NCBI RefSeq assembly: GCF_001423125.1
Contig: NZ_LMNW01000001.1
Coordinates: forward strand, 143,944-207,943
Origin: Duganella sp. Leaf126
Lineage (GTDB): Bacteria; Pseudomonadota; Gammaproteobacteria; Burkholderiales; Burkholderiaceae_D
Length of the DNA stretch: 64,000 nt
Reading direction: 5' to 3'
The notes under the pieces are model-generated. The model saw nothing but the letters and a program-made list of their open reading frames with translations. It was not told where the DNA came from and made no database searches. The number at the start of each line of letters is the position of its first letter. Positions within the stretch are counted from its first letter, which is position 1. The translations under genes were made by a program, and so were the position numbers. Positions 10,327-19,777 of this stretch are shown piece by piece.

Positions 10327-11166
10327 TCAGGCTTGCGGGGTTTTGCCCACGTTGGCCAGGAAGGCCAGGATGACCTCGATCAGCGAGGTGGCGGCAACGG
10401 CCGCGTATTTCAGCGTCTGCTCGTGCGACAGCGGGAACGGCGACAGGCCTTCGGCCAGGTTGGTGATGGCCGACACGCCCACCACTTTCAGGCCGCAATG
10501 GCGGGCCGACACCACTTCCGGCACGACCGACATGCCGACCACGTCGGCGCCCAGCGTCTTGAAGGCGCGGATTTCGGCCGGGGTCTCGAAGTTCGGGCCG
10601 GCGTAGGCGATGTACACGCCTTCGTGCAGCGTGACATTCTTTTCCTTGGCCGACGTGTGCAGCAGCGCGCGCAGGTCGGCATCGTAGGCGTTGGCCATGC
10701 TGAAGAAGCGTGGGCCGAAGCGTTCGTCGTTGGGGCCCATCATCGGGGTGCCCGGCAGGTAGTTGATATGGTCGGTCAGCGCCACCAGCGAGCCGGCATC
10801 GACTTCGGTGCGCAGCGAACCGGCGGCATTGGTCACGAACAGCATTTCGCAGCCGAGCAGCTTCATGGTGCGCACGGCGCTGGTCATCACGCCCAGGCCA
10901 TAGCCTTCGTACACGTGGCCGCGGCCCTTCATGCACACGACCTGGACACCGGCCAGCGTGCCCACGACCAGCTCGCCGGCGTGGCCGTGCACGGTGCTGA
11001 TCGGGAAGCCCGGCAGCTCGTTGAAACTGATGGTGACCGCATCGGTCATCTGCTCGGCCAGCACGCCCAGGCCGGAGCCCAGGATCATGGCGACGCGTGG
11101 CTTGAAGTCTGCTGGAATGCGGGCGCGGATGATCTCGGCGGCCTGGAATGGGGAGTTGCTGTGCAT
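10327..11166 (-). CDS. Purine nucleoside phosphorylase (trimeric, XapA/PNP type)
   Basis: 279 residues from MHSNSPF. It phosphorolyses purine (deoxy)nucleosides to base plus (deoxy)ribose-1-phosphate. Motifs are the phosphate loop MILGSGLG, VHGHAGELVVGTLAG, MKGRGHVYEGY, TNAAGSL and the base-site segment SAITNLAEGLS. The Asn in the last segment is typical of inosine/guanosine/xanthosine-type enzymes rather than hexameric DeoD, so this is a PunA/XapA homologue and not deoD. AGAGGAA precedes the chosen ATG; an extension to 11265 lacks family similarity. First gene of the minus-strand operon, divergent from the HTH-kinase gene. Confidence 0.92.
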   Translation of the reverse strand: MHSNSPFQAAEIIRARIPADFKPRVAMILGSGLGVLAEQMTDAVTISFNELPGFPISTVHGHAGELVVGTLAGVQVVCMKGRGHVYEGYGLGVMTSAVRTMKLLGCEMLFVTNAAGSLRTEVDAGSLVALTDHINYLPGTPMMGPNDERFGPRFFSMANAYDADLRALLHTSAKEKNVTLHEGVYIAYAGPNFETPAEIRAFKTLGADVVGMSVVPEVVSARHCGLKVVGVSAITNLAEGLSPFPLSHEQTLKYAAVAATSLIEVILAFLANVGKTPQA

Positions 11167-11355
11167 GGAATTCCTCTGTTGTTCTGGGGCGTGCTTCGGA
11201 CAGGACACCCGCGGGTGGCGTTGGACGAGCATGGTAATGCATGGGGATACGTAATGATGCCTCATCCGCTATATGTATGGCAAATACCATTTTTCTTGTC
11301 GATTTATATGTCCGATGTATAAATAGATGGATGAGCATCCGTTCATCTGCAGCAG

Positions 11356-11384
11356 TTGACTGCAAACAAACCTTTGTTTATGAT
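11356..11384 (+). promoter_or_regulatory. Sigma-70 promoter of the HTH-kinase gene with a palindromic spacer
   Basis: TTGACT (11356-11361), 17-nt spacer, TATGAT (11379-11384). The spacer contains the palindrome AAACAAA-CC-TTTGTTT (11364-11379), a good operator candidate. A similar half-site, ACAAATGTTTATATGA, follows at 11389-11404, across the start codon. The expected transcript start is only about 10 nt before the ATG and no clear ribosome-binding site is seen. The downstream gene encodes its own HTH domain, so autoregulation is possible. Confidence 0.6.
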
Positions 11385-11401
11385 TTCAGACAAATGTTTA
11401 T

Positions 11402-12622
11402 ATGAATTCAGCGACCGTGAACGAACCGTCCCGCAAAGAGCAGCTGTACCAGCTGATCGAGGCTAACCCCTTTATTTCGCAGCAAGACCTGGCAGCCGAA
11501 CTGGGCCTGTCGCGCTCCGCCGTGGCCGGCCATATCGCCAGCCTGATCCGCGAACGCCGCCTGCTCGGGCGCGCCTACGTGTTGCCGGCGCCGGCCGTGC
11601 TGCGCCCCGTGGTGTGCATCGGCGCGGCCAACGTGGACCGCAAGCTGCGCTCGGTCGCCCCGCTGCAGGCTGGCACGTCGAATCCCGCCACCGCGTCGGA
11701 GACCTACGGCGGCGTGGCGCGCAATATCGCCGAAAACCTGGCGCGCCTGCACACCCCGGTGGCGCTGCTGACCGCCGTCGGCGACGACGGCGCCGGGCGC
11801 GCCCTGCAGGAACACGCGCAGGCGGCCGGCATCGACATGCGCGGCAGCCTGGCGCTGGCCGGCACCGCCAGCGGCACCTACACCGCCATCCTCGACGCCG
11901 AGGGCGAGCTGCACGTGGCGCTGGCCGACATGGCGCTCTACGACCAGCTCACTCCCGCCTTCGTCGCCAGCCGCGCGCCGCAGCGCGCCGCTGCTGCCCT
12001 CACGGTGGCCGACCTGAACCTGCCGGTCGACACGGTGGCCGCGCTGGTCGCCAGCGCCCGGGCGGACCGGGCGCCGCTGGTGATCGTGGCCGTCTCGCAG
12101 CCCAAGATGGCGCGCCTGCCGGACGACCTGCGCGGCGTGCGCCTGCTGATCCTCAATCGCGCCGAACTCGAGACCCTGGCCGGTCGCCCCCTGCCCACCG
12201 AGGCCGACGTGCGCACCGCCTGCAGCGCCGTGCAGCAGCGCGGCGCCGCCGATGTCGTGGTCACCTGCGGCAGTCAGGGCGTGTTCCACACCGGGGCCGG
12301 CCAGCTGGTGTGGCTGGCCGCACACCAGGTTCCGGTGGTGGACGTCACCGGCGCCGGCGACGCTTTTGCCGCCGCCGTGTGCTGGTCGCTGGTGCACGAG
12401 CGCGTCTCCGCTCAGAATCAGGGTCAGCAACCTCGCCAGCAGCAACACCACAGCGACAGCGCCGACCTGACCCTGGCCTGCCGGCGCGGCCTGGCGCTGG
12501 CAGCGGTTACCGTGCAGAGCGCCAGCACGGTGGCGCCGGCGCTCGACGCCGGCCTGCTTGCGCGCATTACCGCTGCCGATGCGGCGCACGACCAGGCCGC
12601 GCCGCTGTACCCCCTTACCTGA
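11402..12622 (+). CDS. psuK: HTH-PfkB fusion kinase, probable pseudouridine kinase
   Basis: 406 residues. A winged-helix HTH (about 10-60, [20 protein letters not shown]) is fused to a PfkB/ribokinase-type sugar kinase (about 68-400). The PfkB ATP-site signature [13 protein letters not shown] (about 314-326) carries the catalytic Asp. It lies 40 nt before psuG, which supports phosphorylation of pseudouridine to pseudouridine-5'-phosphate. The HTH arrangement also resembles the YeiI nucleoside kinase group, so substrate is not certain. The HTH suggests a DNA-binding role, perhaps on its own promoter or the divergent deo promoter. A Gln/His-rich insert ([13 protein letters not shown]) follows the active-site motif. 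Confidence 0.82.
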   Translation: MNSATVNEPSRKEQLYQLIEANPFISQQDLAAELGLSRSAVAGHIASLIRERRLLGRAYVLPAPAVLRPVVCIGAANVDRKLRSVAPLQAGTSNPATASETYGGVARNIAENLARLHTPVALLTAVGDDGAGRALQEHAQAAGIDMRGSLALAGTASGTYTAILDAEGELHVALADMALYDQLTPAFVASRAPQRAAAALTVADLNLPVDTVAALVASARADRAPLVIVAVSQPKMARLPDDLRGVRLLILNRAELETLAGRPLPTEADVRTACSAVQQRGAADVVVTCGSQGVFHTGAGQLVWLAAHQVPVVDVTGAGDAFAAAVCWSLVHERVSAQNQGQQPRQQQHHSDSADLTLACRRGLALAAVTVQSASTVAPALDAGLLARITAADAAHDQAAPLYPLT

Positions 12623-12662
12623 CTCCCGATTGTCGTCTCACCACACCATCCAAGGACACACC

Positions 12663-13574
<912 letters not shown>

Positions 13575-13587
13575 TACACTACCGGTC

Positions 13588-14496
13588 ATGTCCATCGACC
13601 TGAAACAACTGAAGTACTTCCTCGCCGTCGCAGAAGAAAAGAGCTTCAGCCGGGCCGCCGAGCGGCTGCATATCTCGCAGCCGCCGCTGAGCCAGCAGAT
13701 CATGAAGCTCGAGAGCGAGCTCGGTGTGAAACTGTTCGCCCGCACCACGCGCACCTTCGAACTGACGGTGGCCGGCAAGGCGCTGATGGCCGAGGCCTCC
13801 GACCTGCTCGGCCGCATGCGCATGACCATCGACACCATCCGCCAGATCGATCGCGGCGAAGTGGGCCGCCTGCGGGTGGGCATCGTCGGTTCGGCCATGT
13901 GGGGTCCGATTCCCAGCCTGCTCGAGCAGTTCCAGACCAGCTTCCCGCGCGTGACCTGGACCATCCACGAATTGGGGCCCACGCTGCAGTACGAGGCGCT
14001 GCGCGCCAAGCAGATAGACGTGGGTTTCTGGCGCGAGCCGCGCATCGACGAGGATGTGCTGCGCCAGGACCACCTGCGCCAGGAGCTGTGTTTCAGGGAA
14101 AACGTGTGCGTGGCGGTCAACGAGCATCACCCGCTGGCCAAGGCCGACGCCATCGAACTGACCGACATCGCCAGCGAACCGCTGCTCACGCTGGCGCTCG
14201 ACAAGTCGTCGTTCCCGCGCTACCTGATCCAGTGCTGCGTGGATGCCGGCTTCCAGCCGACGATTTTCCAGGAGGCGACCGAGCCGCAGACCCTGCTGGC
14301 CATGGTGGGCGCGGGCCTGGGCGTGACGCTGCTGCCCGAAACCACCAGCCGCATCGGCTGGCCCGGCGTGGTGTTCGTGCCGATCCGCACCAAGCCGCCA
14401 TCGGCCAACCTCTATATCACCTATACCGCGCTGGACGACGCACCGGTGGTGCGCGCCTTTCTCAATATCCTCAATCCGCCGGCCCGCGCGGACTAG
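13588..14496 (+). CDS. LysR-family transcriptional regulator
   Basis: 302 residues. N-terminal winged HTH (about 3-62, KSFSRAAERLHISQPPLSQQI) and a C-terminal periplasmic-binding-protein-like effector domain (about 92-295). It begins 13 nt after psuG, so it is likely co-transcribed with the pseudouridine genes, and it is convergent with pcp (15 nt apart). Candidate targets are the psu/deo divergent region or the pcp operon. The effector cannot be read from sequence. Confidence 0.9.
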   Translation: MSIDLKQLKYFLAVAEEKSFSRAAERLHISQPPLSQQIMKLESELGVKLFARTTRTFELTVAGKALMAEASDLLGRMRMTIDTIRQIDRGEVGRLRVGIVGSAMWGPIPSLLEQFQTSFPRVTWTIHELGPTLQYEALRAKQIDVGFWREPRIDEDVLRQDHLRQELCFRENVCVAVNEHHPLAKADAIELTDIASEPLLTLALDKSSFPRYLIQCCVDAGFQPTIFQEATEPQTLLAMVGAGLGVTLLPETTSRIGWPGVVFVPIRTKPPSANLYITYTALDDAPVVRAFLNILNPPARAD

Positions 14497-14511
14497 GCGC
14501 CAACCGCAAAA

Positions 14512-15168
14512 CTAATGGGTAAGGCCGCCGGCTTCGCGCACATCGACCGTGTGGGCGAGCGTGGTGCGGATCGCGATGCGCAACCCTTCCACCATGTCTT
14601 CGAGCTTCATGCTGGCGGTGCCGGGATGGGCGGCAGCCTGCTGCGGCAGGTACGGAATATGGATAAAGCCGGCACGCATGGTGGTGCCCCAGTCGCGCGC
14701 CTGGTGCATCAGGCCATAGAAAACATGGTTGCACACGAAGGTGCCGGCGCTTTGCGACACCGACGCCGGCAGCCCGGCCTCGCGCAGCGCGTGGACGATG
14801 GCCTTGATCGGCAAGGTGGAAAAGTAGGCGGCCGGCGCGCCGTACACCACCGGCTGGTCGACGATCTGGCGCTGCACGTTGTCGGCAATCGGCGCGTCGT
14901 CGATATTGATGGCGATGCGTTCCACCGACAGGTCCACGCGCCCGCCGGCCTGGCCCACGGCGATCACCACGCACGGCTGCAGTTCCTCGACAGCCTGGTG
15001 CAGCACCTTGTTGGCGCGGCCGAACACGCAGGGCAGCTGCCGCGCATGGACGATGAAGTCGCCTTCGCTCCAGTCGCGCAAGGCCCGTACCGCTTCCCAT
15101 GAGGGGTTGATGGTCTCCTGGTTGAACGGCTCGAAGCCCGTCAACAGTATGATTTTCTTCATTGGCAT
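14512..15168 (-). CDS. pcp: Pyroglutamyl-peptidase I (pyrrolidone-carboxylate peptidase)
   Basis: 218 residues, C15 cysteine peptidase that removes N-terminal pyroglutamate from peptides in the cytoplasm. The triad is visible: Glu83 in VERIAIN, Cys146 in AGTFVCNH and His170 in GFIHIPYLP. The N-terminus shows ILLTGFEPFNQETINPSW. TAGGAGGT lies 8 nt before the first of two in-frame ATGs (MPM), supporting 15168. It is 59 nt downstream of the DUF979 gene, so the three genes DUF969-DUF979-pcp form an operon. Confidence 0.95.
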   Translation of the reverse strand: MPMKKIILLTGFEPFNQETINPSWEAVRALRDWSEGDFIVHARQLPCVFGRANKVLHQAVEELQPCVVIAVGQAGGRVDLSVERIAINIDDAPIADNVQRQIVDQPVVYGAPAAYFSTLPIKAIVHALREAGLPASVSQSAGTFVCNHVFYGLMHQARDWGTTMRAGFIHIPYLPQQAAAHPGTASMKLEDMVEGLRIAIRTTLAHTVDVREAGGLTH

Positions 15169-15227
15169 AATCGTTACCTCCTACCAGGACGCTACTCTAC
15201 CCGAATTGGCGCCGCCCGGCGTGGCCG

Positions 15228-16184
15228 TTACAAATTCATCAGGCAGTACAGCAGGCCGATGTTGACCAGCAGGACCGGCACCGCAGTGGCCACCTGTGCC
15301 TTGATCACCGCGTGCTTGTCGGGCAGCGCCAGCAGGGCCGCCGGCACGATGTTGAAGTTGGCCGCCATCGGCGTCAGCAGCGTGCCGCAGTAGGCGCTGA
15401 ACATGCCGATGGCGGCCATTACGGCCGGGTTGGCGTGGTAGACGCCGACCAGCACCGGCACGCCGACGCCGCCGGCAATCACGGGAAAGGCCGCGAAGCC
15501 GTTGCCCATGATGATGGTAAACAGCGCCATGCCCAGGCAGTACACGGCCACGGCCACCAGCTTGACATCCATGTCGATATAGGACGTGACCACGTACGCC
15601 ACCGCCCTGCCCATGCCGGCCTCGGAAAACAGCAGTCCCAAGACCGCCAGCATGTGCGGCAGCACCACTGCCCACCCCAGGTGATCGACCAGCCGGCGCG
15701 ACTCGCGCAGCGCCTGCAGCGGCGTGGCGCGGGTCAGCGCGCAGGCCAGGGCGACGGCAATCAGGGCGCCGCAGCCCAGACTTGCCAGCGTCAGGTTTTT
15801 CGGGTCGAGCAGGAAGCGGCCGTCGAACTGCACATCCTTGAGCACGGTGGAACCAAGCATCGTCACCAGCGGCATGGCCAGCGCCGGCAGCAGCAGCTTG
15901 TGCCGGAGCCGCGCGGCGCTCTCCTGGCGCTGCTGCGCCGTGCGTTCGCCATGGCGGCCCGCCGTCACCCCGCCCAAGCCGGCGAGCAGCGCCATCGCCA
16001 GCATTAGCACACCGGCCGCCACCGGCGGCAGCGCCTCGCCGGCCAGGTAGAGCAGCGCATACAGCGCCCAGAACAGGGCACTGCTGTAGCGCCTCGGGTG
16101 GTGGCGGTCGCGCAGCGTCATGCCGGCAATCGCCAGCAGCATCAGGCCCACCACGATGTAGAAAAAGTCGAGCGCGACGATCAT
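15228..16184 (-). CDS. DUF979 family membrane protein
   Basis: 318 residues, polytopic: about nine hydrophobic segments from LDFFYIVVGLMLLAIAGM to VPVLLVNIGLLYCLMNL. Conserved-looking motifs are MGNGFAAFPVIAGGVGVP and SAYCGTLLTPMAANFN. Its ATG overlaps the DUF969 stop (ATGA). DUF969 and DUF979 are regularly found as an adjacent pair with pcp, so together they are a candidate two-component inner-membrane permease for pyroglutamate, peptides or another pcp-linked solute; the substrate is inferred. A longer in-frame reading to 16868 overlaps DUF969 and is rejected. Confidence 0.85.
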   Translation of the reverse strand: MIVALDFFYIVVGLMLLAIAGMTLRDRHHPRRYSSALFWALYALLYLAGEALPPVAAGVLMLAMALLAGLGGVTAGRHGERTAQQRQESAARLRHKLLLPALAMPLVTMLGSTVLKDVQFDGRFLLDPKNLTLASLGCGALIAVALACALTRATPLQALRESRRLVDHLGWAVVLPHMLAVLGLLFSEAGMGRAVAYVVTSYIDMDVKLVAVAVYCLGMALFTIIMGNGFAAFPVIAGGVGVPVLVGVYHANPAVMAAIGMFSAYCGTLLTPMAANFNIVPAALLALPDKHAVIKAQVATAVPVLLVNIGLLYCLMNL

Positions 16185-16888
16185 GGCGCGGCCTGGTCCA
16201 GGGTGCGCAGCGTGCGCGCGATGCGGGCATCGAAGCGGTGCAGGCGCCAGGCGTGGATGATGAAGGCGGTGACCGCCGTCGGGATGCCCCACAGCGCGAT
16301 CTGCAGCGGGTCCACGTCGATTCCCTCCCCGTGCAGGAACGTCTGCATCAGGACGATGGCGCCGAACGCCACGAACACGTCTTCGCCGAAAAACAGGCCG
16401 ACGTTGTCGGTTGCAGCAGCCATGGCGCGGATGCGGTGGCGCACCGCGTCGGAAAGCGCCGGATACCGCGCCTCGGCTGCCCCTTCTGCCATCGGCGCGA
16501 CCAGCGGGCGCACCATGTTCGGATGGCCGCCCAGGCTGGTCAGGCCGAAGGCGGCGCTCAGTTCGCGGATGGCCAGGTAGACGATCAGCAAGCGCCCGGT
16601 GGTGGCCGACCGGATGCGCGCGATCGTCGCCTGCGCGTACTCCTTCAGGCCATGGCGCTCGAGCAGGCCGATGGCCGCCAGCGGCAGCAGCAGGATCAGC
16701 GGCAGGTTGCGCGTCTTGACGAAGGCCGTGCCGAGGGTGGCCAGCAGGGTCGGCACGTCCATGGCGGCGGCCAGGCCGGTCACCAGGCAGGTGGCCACCA
16801 CCACCAGCACGGGATGGGCGCGCAGGACGAAGCCCGCGACGATCACGGCCACGCCCAGCAGCGGCCACAGGTTGACGGTGTGATGCAA
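16181..16888 (-). CDS. DUF969 family membrane protein
   Basis: 235 residues with a TTG start (LHHTVNLWPLLGVAV), preceded by GGGAG. An ATG further upstream (16921) would translate the terminator hairpin and is not accepted. At least five hydrophobic segments, with conserved LTSLGGHPNMVRPLVAPMAEGAAE and AAATDNVGLFFGEDVFVAFGA, typical of DUF969. It is translationally coupled to DUF979. A strong terminator ends only 22 nt upstream of the start codon, so expression probably relies on read-through from the TonB receptor gene. Confidence 0.83.
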   Translation of the reverse strand: MHHTVNLWPLLGVAVIVAGFVLRAHPVLVVVATCLVTGLAAAMDVPTLLATLGTAFVKTRNLPLILLLPLAAIGLLERHGLKEYAQATIARIRSATTGRLLIVYLAIRELSAAFGLTSLGGHPNMVRPLVAPMAEGAAEARYPALSDAVRHRIRAMAAATDNVGLFFGEDVFVAFGAIVLMQTFLHGEGIDVDPLQIALWGIPTAVTAFIIHAWRLHRFDARIARTLRTLDQAAP

Positions 16889-16910
16889 GGAAGGCTCCCT
16901 AAAATAAAAA

Positions 16911-16938
16911 ACCCCGCGCACCTTGCAGTGCGCGGGGT
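16911..16938 (-). terminator. Intrinsic terminator after the TonB receptor gene
   Basis: Perfect 11-bp stem ACCCCGCGCAC / GTGCGCGGGGT with loop CTTGCA. On the minus strand it is followed by TTTTTATTTT. It ends just before the DUF969 start, with no space for a promoter between them. Confidence 0.88.
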
Positions 16939-16955
16939 TGCCGATCGACGTTACA

Positions 16956-19271
16956 TCAGAAATTGACCTTGAAGGTACCGCCCCAGGTGCGCGGTTCGTT
17001 CATGATGCCGGTCAGGTTGTCGAAGTCGATCGCGCCCAGGATGACCTGGCGGTTGGTGATGTTGCGGCCGAAGGCTGCCACTTCGTACTTGCCGTTCTGC
17101 CACTTGTAAGCTGCGCGCACGCCGCCTTCGGTCAGCTTCTTGGCCGTGTACTCCGGTGCTTCGTACAGGAAGAAGTTGTAGCTGGTGCGGTAGGCCCAGT
17201 CGGTCATCGCGTAGAACTCGCCGTTGCCGATCTCGGTGCTGTACTTGAGCGTGAAGTTCAGCTGGTGTTTCGGTGCGCGCGGCAGCGGGTTGCCGTCGAT
17301 CGACGAGGTGCCGGCAAACGGACCGGCCGCGTTGGTCGGCGTGCAGCCGCTGGCCGGATTGTTCAACACGTTACCGCAGTATTGGACGAACAGGTTCTTG
17401 TCCTTGATCTTGGTATCGTTGTAGCTGTAGCCGGCCGTCATGCTGAATTCGTCGCTGAGGTTGGCCTGGAAGTCCAGTTCTGCGCCCTGGCCGGTCACCT
17501 TGTCGGCGTTGATCAGCTGATTCATATTGACGGTACCGCTGCCGGCGGTCAGCTGCTTGTCCTTCATCCGGTACTGGAAAACGGAAGCGCTCAGGCGCGC
17601 GCGGCGTTCGAACAGGTCCTGCTTGACGCCCACTTCGTACGACAGTGCGCGTTCGGCATCGGCCGACGACGGTTTATCGGTCAGGCTGTTGAGGCGACCC
17701 TGGATCGACGGCGCGCGGTAGCCGGTCGCCACGCGGGCAAACAGGTTGGTAGCCTTGCTCAGTTCATAAGTGCCGCTCAGGTCCCAGCTGACATTGTGCG
17801 AGTCTTTGTTGACCGGCAGCAGACCGGAGGTATCCGGCGGTTCCACGCGCATCGCCGTAAAGTCTTTCTTGTCGCTCGTGTAGCGCAGGCCGCCGCGCAC
17901 TTTCAGCTTGTCGGACACCGTGTAATTCAGCGAGCCGAACGTCGCCCACGACTTGCTCTTCTGGTGCTGCACCGCGTACGCCGCATTTTGCGGATTGCCG
18001 GCCGCGAAGGTATTGAAGCTCAGGCTGTCGATCTGGATGTCCTCGTCGAAGTAGAACAGGCCGCCGATCCACTGCAGCGGGCCGCTGTAGTTCGACTCGG
18101 CGCGGAACTCCTGGGTGAATTGGTGGTGTTTCGGCAGCACGTCTGCCGTTTCGACCGGGAACGGGATGAAGCCGGGACCCGACGGCGGCGCCGATGCAGC
18201 GCCATAACCGCCATCGACGTCGGCGCGGCTGTAGAACTTGAGCTTTTCGTAACCGGTGATCGAGTGCAACGTGATGTCGCCGGCGTTGTACTTCAGGCGG
18301 ATGCTGCCGCCCTTGGTTTCCAGGTCCTGCTTGTTGATGCCGTCGCTGGGGTAGGAGCCGTAGTCGAAGCCGTCCACCAGGTCGTTGGTACCCTTCTTGA
18401 TGATATTGGCGCGGAACAGCGCGGCATTGCCGTGGTAGTTGCGGGCGTGGACGTTGAACAGGGCCGAGAAGTCCTTGTTCGGCTGCACCAGCGCCTGCAG
18501 GCGGAATGCCTGGTCGCCGTAGCCTTCGAAGTCCTGCGTGCCTTTGTCGGGCGTCGGGTTGGTATTGTGGACGCGGTTGTCGCGGTGCTGGCTGGTGCCC
18601 GCGAAGCGCAGCGCCACGGTGTCGCTGACCGGCACGTTGAACATGCCTTCCACGGTCTTGGCCGAGAAACTGCCGATGCCCAGCTGCAGATAGCCTTCCT
18701 GCTTGAAGACCGGCTTGGCCGAATCGAACTTGATCACGCCGGCCGGCGAGTTGCGGCCGAACAGCGTGCCCTGCGGGCCGCGCAGCACTTCGACCTGGTC
18801 GACGTCGAACACGGGGAAGCCCTTGAGCATCGGGTTTTCCATCACGATGTCGTCCATCACCAGGCCAACCGGCTGCGAAGCATTGAGGTCGAAGTCGGTG
18901 TTGCCGAGACCGCGGATATAAAAACGCGGGAAGGTGCGGCCGAAGTCCGACTCGATGCTGACCGACGGCGAACGGCCGGACAGGAAGCGGATGTCGGCAG
19001 CGCCGGACGTGAGCACATCGAGCTTGTCGCCCTTGACGGTGGCGATCGACATCGGCACGTCGCGGATGTTCTCGGCGCGGCGCTGGGCGGTGACGATCAC
19101 GGTCTCGAGCTGGTTGCGCGGCGCAGGCGTGGCGGCGGGATCGGCAGCAGGCGCGTCGGCCTGTTCTGCCGCCGGCGCCTCCGCAGCGAACGCGTGGCTC
19201 AGCGGAAAGGCGCTGGCGACCGCCACGGCGATCAGGGATCGCACTGCGACACCGGTACGATGTTTGCTCAT
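16956..19271 (-). CDS. TonB-dependent outer-membrane receptor
   Basis: 771 residues. Signal peptide (about 1-29), an Ala/Pro-rich linker, a TonB-box-like LETVIVTAQRR (about 55-65), plug domain (about 65-190: FYIRGLGNTD, VEVLRGPQGTLFGRNSPAGVI) and a 22-strand-type barrel ending in the aromatic terminus GTFKVNF. GGGAG precedes the ATG. Substrate unknown. It stands in front of DUF969-DUF979-pcp, with only a terminator between, so it may import a pyroglutamyl peptide or related solute; this is context inference. Confidence 0.93.
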   Translation of the reverse strand: MSKHRTGVAVRSLIAVAVASAFPLSHAFAAEAPAAEQADAPAADPAATPAPRNQLETVIVTAQRRAENIRDVPMSIATVKGDKLDVLTSGAADIRFLSGRSPSVSIESDFGRTFPRFYIRGLGNTDFDLNASQPVGLVMDDIVMENPMLKGFPVFDVDQVEVLRGPQGTLFGRNSPAGVIKFDSAKPVFKQEGYLQLGIGSFSAKTVEGMFNVPVSDTVALRFAGTSQHRDNRVHNTNPTPDKGTQDFEGYGDQAFRLQALVQPNKDFSALFNVHARNYHGNAALFRANIIKKGTNDLVDGFDYGSYPSDGINKQDLETKGGSIRLKYNAGDITLHSITGYEKLKFYSRADVDGGYGAASAPPSGPGFIPFPVETADVLPKHHQFTQEFRAESNYSGPLQWIGGLFYFDEDIQIDSLSFNTFAAGNPQNAAYAVQHQKSKSWATFGSLNYTVSDKLKVRGGLRYTSDKKDFTAMRVEPPDTSGLLPVNKDSHNVSWDLSGTYELSKATNLFARVATGYRAPSIQGRLNSLTDKPSSADAERALSYEVGVKQDLFERRARLSASVFQYRMKDKQLTAGSGTVNMNQLINADKVTGQGAELDFQANLSDEFSMTAGYSYNDTKIKDKNLFVQYCGNVLNNPASGCTPTNAAGPFAGTSSIDGNPLPRAPKHQLNFTLKYSTEIGNGEFYAMTDWAYRTSYNFFLYEAPEYTAKKLTEGGVRAAYKWQNGKYEVAAFGRNITNRQVILGAIDFDNLTGIMNEPRTWGGTFKVNF

Positions 19272-19777
19272 GAAGACTACTCCCGTAAATTGTTTATATG
19301 GTTATGTTGAAAACGCTGTGTGCGATGCTAGCACGGGGAAAAACCGCCGCAAACAGGCAAAAACCCTGGCTTGATTAATAGCCAATTCGTCTAAATGGCA
19401 AACAAAAAACGAATTTGTCGTCCAAATCGTCGTGGTGCATAGTTTCAGGCTGCTTAAAAAATAGTCGCGAGCGGCCTATTTGCTGCATTGCAGAGGGAAA
19501 AGCGCTGAACGGCGCGCAACATCGACCAGGCAAGCAACGCCGGCGCCTGGCCCGGCAGGGCCGCATGCGGACGGAAACGCAACAACAGAAAAATATTTTA
19601 TTCGGCTAGCAATGTTGCTGCGGTGCGACACACGAAGCGGCTGGCGACGGCGGCGCGCGTGGGGCCGTAAATGGCGCGAATTGCTTAAAAATAAGGCAAT
19701 TGACGTGAGAAATCACCGGCAAATTAGATGTTTGGACCAATAAAAATATACAATATCGTTCTTCCAGGAGCCTATTC
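19272..19777. other. Divergent intergenic region, TonB receptor / bmpA
   Basis: 506 bp without a convincing gene. The right third is AT-rich and holds the bmpA promoter. Short readings here (63-87 codons) have no coding character or start signal. No riboswitch-like structure was recognised. Confidence 0.5.
19700..19729 (+). promoter_or_regulatory. Candidate promoter of the nucleoside ABC operon
   Basis: TTGACG (19700-19705), 18-nt spacer, TTAGAT (19724-19729). The transcript would have a leader of about 40 nt carrying CCAGGAG before the bmpA ATG. Fair match only. Confidence 0.45.

Noticed and set aside
10327..11166. Calling the phosphorylase deoD
   Set aside because: The sequence is of the trimeric PunA/XapA type (SAITNLAEGLS, MKGRGHVYEGY), not the hexameric DeoD family.
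9080..11365. A 761-residue fusion ending in phosphopentomutase
   Set aside because: The upstream part is a shadow frame of the nucleoside phosphorylase; DeoB starts at 10273 with AAGGAG.
16923..19310. A 795-codon open frame antisense to the TonB receptor
   Set aside because: No domain, signal or start site; the minus strand encodes a full receptor. Many similar long antisense frames (for example 35354-38839 and 27252-29255) are rejected on the same grounds.
19272..19777. A purine riboswitch or small gene before bmpA
   Set aside because: No aptamer-like conserved core was recognised and the short frames lack start signals.
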